From Gnetum montanum (Eukaryota; Streptophyta; Gnetopsida; Gnetales; Gnetaceae), in assembly GCA_015680685.1 (NCBI GenBank), contig MNCI01034881.1, positions 113,472-177,471 of the forward strand: 64,000 nucleotides of DNA. The letters run 5' to 3'. A program made the translations under genes and the position numbers. The notes under the pieces are model-generated. The model did no database searches, had not been told where the DNA came from, and saw only the letters and a program-made list of their open reading frames with translations. Shown one piece after another: positions 20,194-33,500 of the stretch. How positions within the stretch are numbered: the stretch's first letter is position 1; every line of letters begins with the position of its first letter.

Positions 20194-22660
20194 ATGTCTT
20201 CTTCTTTTTGCAAGCCTGAAGATACCAAAGCACCAATCCCACAAGAATGCAAGGTGGTATACACTCATCCAAATGAGTTTTTACTGAATTTCACCTTCAT
20301 CCTACATTAGGATGAATAGATGCAATGGCATGATATGGAGGGTAATGTAATATTGCCCCCTAATCAATATGTGTTTGGAATGCTATTAAAAACCCTTAAG
20401 AAGTTGGGCATAGTATATCTTTATGAAGAGCATGTTGTGAATGGATATGACACTCGAAACTACTATCCCATTGAAACAAAATGTAAGCGAGATTAATGTT
20501 AGAAGAAACTCCATAAAGCTACAAAGGGAAAACATTACACTAATCCCTTATTCCTACTAGATCAAGAGAAAAATGAGAATCCTCCCTCAGAAGGTTCTCA
20601 ACACAAAGATTCTCCACCCCCTACTACTGATGGTGAGGGTGTGAACTTAACCTTACAATTGAGTACTCATACTCTGGGGTTAGGAAAGAGTGATAGCCAA
20701 GGTAGGGACTTGGGTACACATTGCAATAACAAGGGATCTAATGATGGTAATCATAAAAAGTGTAAGAGTGGTGGCAGACACCCTAGTGGCAAGTGGTGGT
20801 CCACCTTCCTCTTCATCCTCTTCATCCAATTTTGAACATTCCTTTTCATCTGATGGTTCTCATGGAAGCTATCATTGAAATAACCATGATGAAGGTGATT
20901 AATGAAATAACAATGACTGTAAAGGACACAAAAACCAAACGGGTGGTCAAAACTATCATCAATGACATCAACACAGTGATGATGATGAACCCTTATTTGT
21001 GACTCAAAGTATGCTCAATATTGTAGAGGTAGTAAGAATCCCAACCAAGCATATAAAGTATAGTTAGATCAAGCTCCTAGATATGAACAATATCCCAAGA
21101 TTTTAGGGGGGATATAATTCTGATCCACAAACTCATCTATAATCTTTTCAAGATGCCTATGCCTTATAGAACATAGAGAATGAGTGGTAGAGACTTAAGC
21201 TTTTTCCAAGGACACTCATTAACAAAGCTAAAAGTTGGTACTGGTCCTTAGAGCTAGAATCTATCCATAGATGGAGTACCATGTTAGAACTATTCAATGA
21301 CAAATATCAAACATACTTTAGAGTGTCTAATTTGAGAAGGCAAATCCAAGGATAGAAATAAAGAGCACATGAACCCTTGGATGCCACCATGGGCTGATAC
21401 TATTTACTCCTAGACTAATGCCCTAGCCATGGTTACTCTTAGAGGGAACAACTTTTCCACATCATAGATGAGCTTAGAGTAGAAACAAGAAGAACCCTTG
21501 GGGTGTATGCCCAAGGAAGGTTGTTTGAAATGAGAACTCATCAGATCCAAATGCTAATTGAGTAGGTAGCAAAAGAAGAAGGTGAGCTATGAAAGAGGGA
21601 AAGTGTTGAAGAATATAGTAGGATCCATTCATCAAAAAATAAGAGGTCCAATTTTGTGATGAGGAGGAATCACCACTTGATGAAGTGGTGAATAGAATGA
21701 CCTTACCCATCCAAAAATCTATTTCTGATATTTTGGCCAAGGTTGACAAGTTATGGGACTCTTTGGATGAACATTTTCAAATTGCTTTGAAGATTGCAAA
21801 AGAATCCAAAGACCAAAATAGTGATCGTAATTGTAAGATATGAAAAGAAGCTGAACGTGCCTACCAAAGAGGTAAGGGTAGAGCTACTGTAGTAGAGGAA
21901 TTTGTGGAGTCGGACTTGGATGATGAAACTGAATGTGACATCTATCAATATGAATATCCAAAGTGTTTTTGCCCTATGGTATCACACTTACAAGATTCTA
22001 GAGTGTAGACATTAAATCCTCACTTAGCATGTAGGCAAGCTCCAAGATGATTACCTGACCCTTAGGGTAGTCTAAGATAGTTCCACCAATAACAACAAGC
22101 TTACTACCCAAGTGGAACTCTTCCATAACTGTATGAACAATATGAATAGTGTTATCAATCACAATCATGGGGAATGCCACCACCAAGGTAGCGGTACCTT
22201 TATAGACAACTAAATCCATATGGGTACTATGTTCAATAGCCCATCTCCCCTAGAAGTTTAGCAAGTCATGCATCATTCTAGCATTACTATTACCCTCTCA
22301 AGTACCACTAAACACATTCACTATCTACTTAATGGAAAAACCCATATCTGTATCCTTATCATCTTCGACATCCCTCTAAACCTCCACCTCCACCTTCAAC
22401 TCAATTACCTCCTACCCTGTTTATGCAGGGTGAGATTCTACCATAGCCACAACAACAAAATGCTACAAGGGCTATACACTCATTACTACTTTTTCAACCA
22501 AGTGGTCTAGATAATCGATCAAGGAAATGACCTTTCTTTTGGCCTAGAAATCCTCTCTAGCCCTCAAAACCTACTCTGGCTAATTGCCTTGCATCTGTAG
22601 CATCCTCATCCTCTACATCAAATACCTTCAAGTACCCTTCAAACTAAGTGCTGCTTAGGA
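20194..22660 (+). pseudogene. A3 gag (broken)
   Basis: An ATG at 20194 opens MSSSFCKPEDTKAPIPQECK; the frame runs to 20835 with a few TAG/TAA stops and a matching A4 region starts near 42340. The capsid part (about 21070-21330) has frames with DMNNIP and a WY..SLE motif shared with A2. Later (21700-21960) comes KVDKLWDSLDEHFQ..LKIAKES, identical in order to A4 43870-43940, followed by a proline/glutamine/tyrosine-rich tail (22000-22500). No clean zinc knuckle was found. It builds the particle shell. Confidence 0.65.
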
Positions 22661-22699
22661 TTCACATTGTAATGCTAACTCATGTTGTTTCTGACTAGA

Positions 22700-23340
22700 T
22701 TAAGGCTGGAAACCTTCTTGTAAAAGAATTTGACCTAGGTAGTCTACTCCTCTATCTAGGAATTGCTTGACAAGAGCCATGTAAGGCTCTTCTTGACTCT
22801 GGTTTTAATGTTAACCTCCTCTCCCATGATATGTATAATGCTTAGAGCCTATCACATCTTAAGAAAAGTAACACCTATCTAGAATTAGTAGATTAGTCAA
22901 TTACTATTCCTTTGGGATTGGTAAAGGACATTATGATCATAGTTTGTGGGTGGTCCTGTCCTGTTGATTTTCTGGTAATCAAGATGGAAAACTACAAAAG
23001 TGACTTTCCCATCATTATGGTAAGGGCTTAGTTAAGCATGGTCAATGTGCAAATGGATGTAAGGAACCTATCTCTAGAAATATCCAAGGAAAATGAGCTA
23101 GGAAAAATTGAGAAGAAGCATATTCCATGCATTGTGTATAGTGATAAGGGATGCAATTGCGTGCAAAGGATTTGGTCAATCAAAAGTACATACATTAAAG
23201 CATGCAATCAATGTGCATAGGAAAGTAACATTCAAAGGTGTCTATATGTAGTAGCCATAAAGAAGGAGGGCACCTTGTGGCTAATAGTTGATTTAGATAG
23301 TAGCACAATATGCATGGAGCTAACTAAGAGTCTAACATGT
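22700..23340 (+). pseudogene. A3 aspartic protease (broken)
   Basis: The motif ALLDSGFNVNLLSHDMY (about 22780-22840) contains the D-S-G active-site triad of retroelement proteases. Downstream, SITIPLGLVKDI and the frame MVNVQMDVRNLSLEISKENE are also in A4 (44930-45400), where the motif reads ALLDSGIGVDLISHDMY. Confidence 0.7.
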
Positions 23341-23639
23341 TGAAGGCATAGACAAAATTGAACAAGTTCATTTTCAACTCTCTAATGAAGATGATGGTAC
23401 CTATTGGGGAGAGTTGGAAATCCTTGATCACTTCAAGAAGGAACCCTTAGAACTAAAAACTTTACCAACTAGAATGGAGGATGCATTTTTTAAAAATGAA
23501 AAATTGGTCATCCTTAATGCCAAAATTGCTCCTGAATAAAAGGAAAAGTTTTTGAAGGTGGTAAATAAATGGTCAATAGCCTTTGGTTGGTCATATCCAA
23601 AACTAATAGAAATCAATCCAAGGATATGCTAGCATTGCA

Positions 23640-24165
23640 TCTACATTGACCTAGCCATGAAGCCTAGAAGGCAACCATAGAAGTGGCTAAATCCCAAATT
23701 AAAGAAAATTGTTAAGGAGGAGATAGACCAACTACTCAAGAGAGGGTTTATCTATCGAATTGCAGATAGTGAGTGGGTTAGCCCACTTGTAATTGTACCA
23801 AAGAAGGATAACAAATGATGGGTTTGCATCAACTTTAGGTTGTTAAATATGGCAACATTTAAGGATCACTTTCCTTTGTCATTTGTAGACCAAGTATTAG
23901 ATACCATATCTAGGCATTGTTATTATAGCTTTTTGGATAGTTATAGTGGCTATAACCAAATCCAAATTGCACTAAAAGATTAAGCCAAAAAAACATTCAT
24001 GAGTCCTTGGGGAACTTTTGCATACTATAATATGCCATATGGCCTATGTAATACCCCTATAACATTTCAAAAGTTGGTCATAAGTATATTTCAAAAAAAA
24101 TCAGTAATGGTATTGAAATCTTCATGGATAACTTCGCCACCTATGGTGGCTACCTTTGAGCAAGC
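23640..24165 (+). pseudogene. A3 reverse transcriptase (broken)
   Basis: The frame reads LKRGFIYRIADSEWVSPLVI, VPKKD, then SFLDSYSGYNQIQIA, TFMSPWGTFAYYNMPYGLCN and IFMDNFATYGG. These are RT motifs of the Athila lineage, whose polymerase box is normally FMDDF; the second catalytic Asp is Asn here. Several TAG stops occur (for example after QP and NK). The enzyme would copy element RNA into DNA. Confidence 0.8.
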
Positions 24166-24960
24166 CTTGGACTGACTTGAGCAAGTAGTGAAGAGATGCG
24201 TAGAGACAAAAGAGCCAACTCATGATCCAAGAAGGTAATATTCTAGGGCACCAAATTTCATAAAAAGGGATTGAGGTAGCCTTAGAAAAGATAAGGATCA
24301 TCCAAGAAATAACACATCAACTAGAGACTGTTAAAGATGTTTGATCATTCCTTGGACACACTGGTTACTACCAATGTTTTATTGAGAATTTCTCTAAGAT
24401 TGCAAAGTTGTTGGTAGAACTTACAAAGGAAGATGCACCTTCCATTTAGACCAAGAAATGTGAACATGCATTCTAACAATTAATGGAGAAACTTGTAGAA
24501 ACACCAATCCTATGAGCACCAGATTGGTCCAAACCATTCCATATCATGATAGACACATCTAACTATGCTTTGGGAGTAGTTTTCACATATATGGATGACA
24601 AGAAACATCCATATTATATCCACTACATGAGTCAAAGCATTGTGGGGGCATAGTTAAATTACACCACCATAGAAAAAGAATTAATGGTAGTGGAGTACAT
24701 GCTAGAAAATTTTAGACATTATGTGCTAGATTACAAAGTTTTTGTGGATATAGACCACAATGCAATTTGCTTCCTCATGAATAAGTTGATAGTGAGCCCT
24801 CGTGTTATACGGTGGCTTGTAATCTTGCAAGAATCTTGTAGATCAAAAAAAGACTAAGAATGTGATTGCTGACCACCTTTCTTGCTTAAGATGGGATAAA
24901 AGAGAGGAGGAGAGCCCACTGTCTAATTAGTTTTCAGAAGAACTCTTTTTTACTGGAGCA
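24166..24960 (+). pseudogene. A3 RNase H and connection region (broken)
   Basis: The connection helix SFLGHTGYYQCFIENFSKIA, then FHIMIDTSNYALGVV (first catalytic Asp region), NYTTIEKELMVVEYMLENFR (catalytic Glu region) and FVDIDHNAICFLMNK follow RT in one frame apart from TAG stops. This is the standard Ty3 RNase H; no second RNase H is seen in family A. Confidence 0.75.
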
Positions 24961-26240
24961 ATAAATGAACAAGAACCTAAAAAAGAAATATGGTTTAATG
25001 ACATTCTCACATATCTTCTCACTCAAGACATGCCAGAAGACATGGATTTTAGGAAAAGGCAACAATTTCTTCATTGGGTTAAATACTTCACAAAAATCAA
25101 TGGACACCTTTACAAGGTATGTGTCGATGACCTGATCTGTTGGTGTGTTGATGAAGATCAACTGCACATTCTCTAGGATGCTCATGAAGGTCCTTGTAGA
25201 GGCCACTATGTAGGGAGATGCACAACCATAAAAATTCTGATGGTAGGATACTATTGACCTTCACTCCTTAGGGATGCCCACCAATTTATAGAGTCTTTTG
25301 AACATTGTCAACATGATGGGGGGATGACTGCTTGCATGGAAGGTCCTCAATAGTGGATTCAACCACTAGAACCTTTCAACATATGGGGTGTTGACTTCAT
25401 GGGTTCCATCACACCCATGTCTAATGAGAAAGTGTATATTATAGTAGCATTTAACTACTACACAAAATGGGTATAAGTAGTAGCTGGTACTAATTGTACA
25501 TAATCCACTATTTCCAAATTTATACAACAAAATATCATGAATAGATTTGGGGTACCACATTCACTACATTTTGATAATGGAACTTATTTCACTGGTGCCA
25601 CATTTAGGAAACTAATGCAATGCTTGGGGGTAGAACATAAATTAACAACACCTTATCGCCCCAAGCCAATGGTCAAGTAGTGGCAACCAACCAAGAGATT
25701 ATAAAAATACTAACCTAGACCATTAGCAAATATAGGAAGGACTAGAGTACAAAACTTAACAATGCCCTCTAGGCTTATCATTCAACTTAGAAACTTCTTA
25801 TTAGCTATTATCCCTATGAGTTAGTGTATAGAAAACTTCCAACACTCCCAATTCAATTTGAGCTTCATACATTCTCAACGGCCTATGATCTAAACCTTAA
25901 CCTAAGTTTAGCACAAAAGGAAAGATTTATTAATCTAAATGTGCTAGACGAAAATCACTCAGTGGCCATATCCTTGAAGAAGGAGAATAAGGCATTCATA
26001 AAGCAGCATCATGACCTTTGAATTAGGAAAGTAAAGCTTCAACTAGAGGATAAGGTTCTTTACTAAAAAAACACACATGTACCCAAAAAGACAAAATTTC
26101 AAAAATTGTGGAAGGGACCTTATATAATTGATCAAATGTTTCTTTGTAGAGCCATGATAATTTACAAACCTGATAGCCCAAATAAAAAGCAATTGATCAA
26201 TATCCAGCAAGTCAAACCTTTCCTAGAACCAAGATAGGCT
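24961..26240 (+). pseudogene. A3 integrase (broken)
   Basis: Zinc-finger region with HEGPCRGHYVGRC (about 25180-25225) and FEHCQH; catalytic core with NIWGVDFMGSITPMSNEK (about 25378) and FDNGTYFTGATFRKLM.CLGV (about 25570); then LTTPYRPK near the Glu region. Many TAG stops follow. The C-terminal part (about 26090-26230) keeps KLWKGPY-like sequence in a broken frame. It would insert the DNA copy into the genome. Confidence 0.75.
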
Positions 26241-27059
26241 AGTGTAACTACCACCTCACCGAATGGACATGCATGTTCTATTTTTTGGATGTCCTCCCTC
26301 AAACTCAAATCATGGTGGAGATGGCCATTTGTGTTGACCATTACCATGGCCTCTCAATTTTTCTACCTTTTTCTTTTTCATAGTTTTTGATTTTACAAAT
26401 TTGTTATTTTCTAAATTTTCTAAATTTACACTATCTTTAGTATATTTAAACTTTCTTAAATATTTTACATTTTCTTATATATTTTACTTTGTTTTTTTTT
26501 ATTTAAGTGTGATATTTTCTCATTTTTTCTAATAAATTTTCTTTATTATCATAGGACACAATGCTGCTATTGTTGTTTACTAATGATGGTTTGTGCTTAA
26601 TGTGTGATTGTTAATGTCTAGTTTCTATTTTTGAATTATGATGTCTAATGACTTTGGCATAGCCTATTTTTCATGGAACAGGCAATGAGTCCACATCATT
26701 CATCCATGCAATGACTTTTATGGTATCAATCATCCATGCAATGACTTGTATGGTTTTCCTTATTTTGGGAATTTGAGGTTCCTTTTTCATTAAAGAAACT
26801 TTTAATCAATCAATGACATTGGTAGTTTTGGAATTAGGAAGGACCCGAAGGTTTTTAAAGGATGTGATTTTAAGGGGACTTAATACTATTTATACTCTTC
26901 TTCTTTCTTAAGTGCTTGAGTTTTTTTTTTTTTGCAGACTTCTTACCATTCCATACCACCCAATGATAGGAAGAAAAATAATGTCATTGCATGGTATGGT
27001 TCCCATCATTCAAAAAATAAAGAAAAAATAGAAAAAAATATAAAAATAATGGGAATTCA
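26241..27059 (+). other. A3 spacer between integrase and extra ORF
   Basis: T-rich then A-rich non-coding DNA with poly-T and poly-A runs (26499-26515, 26923-26935, 27020-27050). A direct duplication, CATCCATGCAATGACTT.TATGG, occurs near 26702 and 26729. It could hold an intron or promoter for the downstream ORF, but no signal is decisive. Confidence 0.45.
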
Positions 27060-29560
27060 AAGCATGCCCCTTAACTATTGCACAAGCATTGGGGTTTCTT
27101 GACATTGGAACATAGATGGCAGAGATATCAACAAAAGGTGATCTTAAGGAAAAAAGGGAATGGACCTAGTGATGCTATGGGGTGGATCATTAGGAGTATG
27201 GTGTGCTCACACAAGAAGAACGAATTTATTTCAAGATTACGACCTATCACCTCAATCCAATGGTGAGGCCAAATAAGGTGACTACTTTCTCCTTTCGAGC
27301 ATGCATCACTCTAAGCAGGAAATTTCATGTTAAACTCCCATAGATGATCTATTTGGAGATCAAGAAGCACTTCAAGGCAAACGAACATGGAAGGAATACC
27401 CTACTCTTTCCATGCCTTATCAAAAAACTATGCAAAAGGGTAGGCATTGTTCACTATTCTAATGATACTCTCAAGCATGCCCCCTTCACCTCATGGGTAG
27501 AAATCATGAGAGATAAGATGCCAACACCACCCACTTAGGAGACAACACTATAGGCCCACGTAGTTCTTGAGTGTTTGTGTCAAATCCAAAAATAACTCTT
27601 GAGAAAACAAGAGAAATAACCAAGAATGAGTGGAGCAGATCCATCTATGTATCAGCCAGTGATGACTGACCTTAATGAGGTGGCTTGAATAATTAGCCAG
27701 ATGGAGAGGGGTGGTCCCATTTTCTCTACCCAAAGAATGCAACTACCTTTGAGTTTGGATCCCAATGCTCAAGAGGTGATAGTGTCATTAGCAAAAAACC
27801 ATCTATTCTTGAAAATCTCTAGGAATGCTACCACTTTCTCAGTGTGATTGGAGGAAGGAGAAAAGGCAACTGTCTTAGTGATGCAGCACCAAGGTGAAGA
27901 GACAATGGTAGTAGTGGTAGCTGATTATGTAACTAAAGCACTAAATGCACTTGTGAAATTTGTACTAGATGTATCTACACTTCAAGATGTGCAAACATCT
28001 GTAGGAATGGTTAGTGGAAAATTGAACACATCCCAGCATGAGTAATTACTGGAACATCTAGTAGGAACTGGGCAAAAAACTCTAGACATATTTGATCTCC
28101 CAGAGAAAATCACTACAACTTAGTTGGAATTGCTAAATGCAAGGGGTAGATGCATCATTTTGGAAGGGTAACTAAAAATAGCCCAAGAGAAAAATTAATG
28201 CTTGGCCATGGGGGTTGTTGAACTTTGTGCCTAACTTGCAAAATAAGCGATCCTTAGCCTAGCAATGATAAGAGATGAAGCTATCAAACAACTTCAAGGA
28301 TGATTTCAAAAGACTAAGGAGGAAGAAGTAATGGCCATCTTCAAATAATCCATGGAAAAAGTTGAAACACACTCAAGAAAAAAGAACTTGAATAAGATGT
28401 GTCAAGAGAATGAAGCATTGACCATGCAAAATCATCGCCTACAAAATGTTGATGCTTAGAGAGATCAAATGCAAGAATTCATTCATCAATAGCAAGAGAA
28501 GCTTGCTAGGGTCAACACTGAATTGAGGAAATTGGTTGTGGAGAACCACAATTTGTTAATTGAGGAGGTACGCACCTTATGACAAACTTTTGCCATTGAG
28601 ATCATCACCTAGAAGAACAAAGCTCTCAAATTTGAGAAAGTGAAGAATCACTACAGGGACCAGGTTGGCTTGCAAAAGGAAATTAATAAAAAAAAAATCT
28701 AGATGGTAAAGGATAAAGTGAATGAAAACCTCCAGCAACTCCAGCAAGGAAGAGAGATGTGGTAGCCCATTGTTGATGGGATTGACACCTACAACAAAGT
28801 GGATATCCACTTGAAAGAGTTGCAAATCGAGGAAATGATAGAGTATATGGAGTTGGCCAATGTCTATTATGCAAACCTAGCAATTTTGACAGCCAGATGA
28901 CCATGGTTAGAATTAGAGAAATAAGTGGCTATCTCATATATGTTATACGAGGCTGAGTTCAAGCACCACAAAGACACCAAGTAGAAGCTTGAGATTGCTA
29001 ATGCTAAACTCAAAGTTCTCAGAGGATGATTCAAAGATCAATTATTTATTGCTAAGAACCTAGCCAAATGGATGAATAACTATTAAGAGTTAAAGAACAC
29101 AGTGAGAGCATTTGACATTGAACGTAAATAGTTTTCTACCTAGTTTGTCAATGCTAAGGAGTTATTTTCAGCGATTCTATGTCCTTGGGATGTGCCCATT
29201 CCAACCCACATTGGGGAAGTTGCATGGATAGTGCATGATCCTAGGAGTAAGGAGGAGAAAATGAAAGCATTACTAGATGCTTTCCACCTCTTGCCTCAAG
29301 TCATAGCAGTAGCAGGACAACTATAACCACCTCAACCATCGCTAGTGCATGAAGCTGATGAAGGTCGCTCAAAGCCTCAGGAACGACCATTGCTTGGGAC
29401 TATTTGATCTTCTCCAAAAATCTTTACACCATCAAGGAATGTGTTATCCAATTTTTGAAGAGTTGTATCATGGTGTTCAATTTTGTGTCCTAAACACCAC
29501 CATTTTTGTACTGTGTCAATCTATACACCTGGGCACTCTATTCTTTGTCAAGTTAGTTAG
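27060..29560 (+). pseudogene. A3 extra ORF: coiled-coil protein after integrase
   Basis: One reading frame extends from 27344 to about 29300 with stops that are almost all TAG/TAA/TGA in place of Gln, Arg or Trp codons. The N-terminal part has NTLLFPCLIKKLCKRVGIVH, which resembles the F-P-x-L-I-x-x-L-C signature I associate with the putative plant transposon protein domain; upstream frames (27078-27266 and 27255-27345) look like earlier parts after a frameshift. From about 28300 on it is strongly heptad-like, with LARVNTELRKLVVENHNLL and repeated charged/Leu patterns. The end is proline-rich. Athila elements often carry a post-pol ORF, usually described as envelope-like; here I see coiled coil and no clear membrane segment. 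Confidence 0.6.
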
Positions 29561-29644
29561 TTTGTTTTGTTGAAGAAAAGTCAGTTAATAATCCCATACC
29601 TTCCCAATTTTGTAAAAGAACTCAAGAATAAGTTTTTATTCAAT

Positions 29645-29654
29645 TGTGGGGGTA
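29645..29654 (+). promoter_or_regulatory. A3 polypurine tract
   Basis: TGTGGGGGTA immediately before TGATGA of the 3' LTR, matching the A1 tract. Confidence 0.75.
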
Positions 29655-30503
29655 TGATGAATTATTATTGGTTGGTTACGTCAATGAGGCCTCGTTGATG
29701 TAGTCGACCATGTCGACAAGGCCTCGTTGACACATCTTGCCTTGCATCAATGAGGCCCCTTTGACATAGTGTCTATCCATTACCTATAAATATGCACCTA
29801 CCAACCACATTTATGGTACATTAGATTTTAGTAATAGCAAAGCTCTTGCATGTTTTCTATTTGAAAGTTAGAATTTTTCCCCCGAGTGCCTACAGTAGGA
29901 GTCATTGAGTGTACAAATATTTATTCAAGCATTGTTGTACCTAAGCACGATACTGTGTGTGGTAATAAAGACAAGCTTTCTGATAAACCTTGCAGCACTT
30001 TGGATAGATTAGCTATTTCATTTATGCATTCAATGTTTTCAATTATTTGTTAATTTTTCTCAATTATTTCACAAATATTTTGCAGAAGTTGAGTTAATGA
30101 AGTAATTAAGCTAGATAGATTAAATACATACGTATGAGTATGTTGAGCATCACACGTATTCACTTGGTAATCCTAGTAGTGTCATCACTTGGTACACTTA
30201 GTAGCGTAGTGTTTGGTTGCCTAGTAGTAGATACATGGGTTCAGGACGTGTAAGAAAAGTGGGAATAGATACTTATGTTAGGATTAGTTAAATGATTAGT
30301 TAATTAAGTTAATTTAGATTAGTTAACCATACCAATAAATGTCACAAGTGTAATTGGGAAGACAACGATTGACTTTAAGGCTAGATTCACTTTTTAAAGG
30401 GCTAATGCACTGGAAACAATAAATTCCACAAAATTCGACCAGATTATGCTTGAACGCTTTGTGATTCATATGGTTGGACGTAGGGGTACCTTGCCGCTCA
30501 TCA
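29655..30503 (+). mobile_element. A3 3' LTR
   Basis: 849 bp, TGATGA to TCATCA, TATAAATA at 29785-29792. The first 130 bp hold three near-palindromic units of the form TCAAYGAGGCCTCGTTGA. It lacks the 84-bp block present in the 5' LTR; the deletion joins at a shared TTAA. Confidence 0.85.
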
Positions 30504-33500
30504 ATAACTTAAACTAAAAAATTAGAAACAACATGTGAGGAACTTAACTTGAAACCTATTGCAAAAACAAAATAATGAGCTAATCACTTGAGTCACCTAT
30601 CACTTGGTAGATGATTATAATTTTTATTTTCCAAAATAGGATTATATTGAAACATTTAGATTCTTATTTTATTAGAAATTTTATCTTTTCATATTGGTTA
30701 ATCAATGAGATTTCAACTCTAATCTCATTGTACTTTGAATCTTTTTTTTATTAACACATTATCTTCTCACTAATTCAAAAACATTAATATGATTGACATA
30801 TACAAGAATTTTAATATGTAGCATGCTCATCAAAATAGTGACCCTCATCCTTAGAATCTTATAAGTTAGATTTAATTTACTACTAAGAAATATACAAAAA
30901 TCTTGAGTCCTTTAACAAAGACCATCCATAATTTCTCAAAAGATAAATCCAAAGGAATATTTCATCATCATCATCGTTCTAGGTTTGTTTCAACAAACTA
31001 ATTTTTAGTATTTTTCCTATGCAATGATTTTAAATGGAAATGCCCTTATAGAGCAACCTGCAAATGACTGGTAAAAAATTTCTACCAAAGAAAAAATCTA
31101 TAAGTCCCTAGGTTTCCTATCATTAATAAGATTACTAATAATGGTCTCTTTTGAGATGGAAATTTTGTGACTTAAATATTGACAATTGGAAATGAGAGTA
31201 CCAACACTCATAGCTTGAAGTATAAGGTTTCACACTTAAAAAGTAGAAAAAGAAGATCAGAAATGGTATGCTCTATCTATTCCCTAAGCATTGTAAATTA
31301 GTAAAACATGAAATTATATGCCACTATTCTTACCCTCTAATCTACTAAAAAATAATTTGGAATTTCTCATAGAAACCAATATCACAAAATCAAAATTACA
31401 AAATTGGCACCTGGAGAACATAGTTGATAACACACCAACCTCAAAAATGCTAGTATGACCAAGATGGTGACTTTGAAACATCAAAATTTATATAAACATA
31501 GCCTAACATTTTTCATCATCATTTACATTGGAAACTTTTATAGGATTTTACAAATGGAATAAGATTTTAAAATAGGTACCTCAGATCAATAATTAAGCTC
31601 TCACTAGATGGAGAAAATAGGTATTTACGTGTTAGTAACTTACCAAAAAAAAAAGACTGTCTACTTTTGCATAAGCATCTAAGTAATCTCCAAATAAATA
31701 TTCTAATGTCCTAAAAGTTAATGCAAAATCATGAGTCCATAGATCTATAAGCAACAAAGAATTGATGCATTTTATAAAACTGGAAAAACTCACTCTTTCT
31801 GTATGAACTTTTCCAACCTATGTAGAGTCACCCTCTTCAATAGCCTAAAAAATTTGAATATTTGAAGGTTAGAGGGATGCATTGGTGTGTTCATTAAAAA
31901 TTCTCACACAAATATAAGGGAACAAACCTTACGAACACTTTCATCATATATAGTCAAATCTAAAAGGTACCATTGTTGTAGCACTTTGTATTTTAGCGCA
32001 TAGGGTTTCTTTTCCTACAAGATGTAATTGGTGCATTATCAACAAATAATAGGGAAAGAAATTATCATGTATTCAACCAAGTAAATAGCATAGTCGTAGG
32101 ATAGATAAAAGTTTAGATAGACGAACCTCTTCTATTATTCTCTTCCAAGCATCAGATCCTTCTTTGTTCATCTATAACAATAATGCTAATCAGTAAAATT
32201 ACCCCATAAAAGAAGATTACTTTCTTTAAATTTTTTTAAATAAAAGATTTAAAATAGTGTTTTACAAACAAAAAAAACTATAGTAGGAAGTTATTCCAAG
32301 AAATTACTTAGTGCAAATAGTGGGCACACTAAGATATGTACATGAGAAAATGTATCTTACCATAGTTGTATGTTTATTATCCTTAAATTTATTTCAAAAG
32401 TCATCCCTACGATGAAAACATAGCACATGTAAGTAGATAACCACAGAAAATGAATGAAAATAGAAACAATAACTTGACATCTAGTGAATACCTTAAATTT
32501 GTACATAATAAATACAAAATTGCAATCAAATTGGATTTAGAAACTACAAAATTATAGCCTATCTATCTCCCAATGGAGAAAACCATTGGGAACCCAGCTT
32601 TCAAATGGTCACTTTGGTAATTTAAGAAAATAATAGAATAGACTTGAGAACTTAAAACATTAATACATCAAGTAGCAACTAGCTGTTAATATATGATATA
32701 AATGAAAACCAATGATTGTCTTACATGAAGAGAAAAAATGATGTCTTGGGTTTCTTGGGCTTATTCGGGTCCCTAGACTTTTGATTAGTTTTGGAATTTT
32801 TTGACCTCTTATTCCTATAGTTACTTCTTGTTCTATAGTTTAATATTTCTATTTCCCAATTTTTCTAGTAAATGAAGCAAAACAACCCATAGAATCCATA
32901 AATCTACATAGAAAATAGACTATATGCAAATACAAAGAATATGAAATATTGGAAAATACAATTGGCTTTACTCTTTCACTATAGAATCTATTATGTGGTG
33001 TCACTCTGCAAATATCAAGGGAGTAAAAAAATTTAGCAAATAGCACAAAATGATAAACAAAGGTTTTGGTGCTTGCATGAACATGAATGTATGACCAATA
33101 TCTTAAAAGAGCATTGCATTTTGTTTTGTTTTTTCTTAAAGTATCAAATGTAGTTATCCAATAGACTAACAAGCATTACAAGCATAGAACTCAAATTTTA
33201 AAAAGCCATGAATAGTATATACTTTGTTTATAGATGAATAAAAATCATGGCATAGCCAGGGAGGAATTTATCTTGGCATCTCTTTGGCAGTCATGCATGT
33301 CAGCAGTTGCAGCTGGGAAGACCTTTTTAGGTATGACTACAGAAAAATTTAGCATCAAAAACCATTGTTAGGCATTTTCACATTTGCAAAATTTGGTTAC
33401 AAATCATTGCTAAATGTTAATGATCACTGTACAAAAGCAACATTGCAAGGCCAAAAACGTTTTCACTCAATAAAATCATAAGCATAAACCCAACCGATTT

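Larger units (their letters stand above)
19183..30503 (+). mobile_element. A3: Athila-like Ty3 element with extra ORF, plus strand
   Basis: About 11.3 kb: 5' LTR, tRNA-Asp-type primer site, gag, protease, RT, RNase H, integrase, spacer, an additional coiled-coil ORF, polypurine tract, 3' LTR. All domains are on the plus strand in Ty3 order and all are broken by stops, mostly TAG. The two LTRs differ by two sizeable indels and the 5-bp flanks (AAATG and ATAAC) do not match, so the ends may derive from recombination between elements. Confidence 0.85.

Noticed and set aside
26160-26347. 61-codon minus-strand open frame at the end of A3 integrase
   Set aside because: Antisense to the integrase C-terminal region and without any counterpart elsewhere.
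32849-33172. 107-codon minus-strand open frame in AT-rich DNA
   Set aside because: No domain, start context or homologue in the window; expected by chance in AT-rich sequence of this length.
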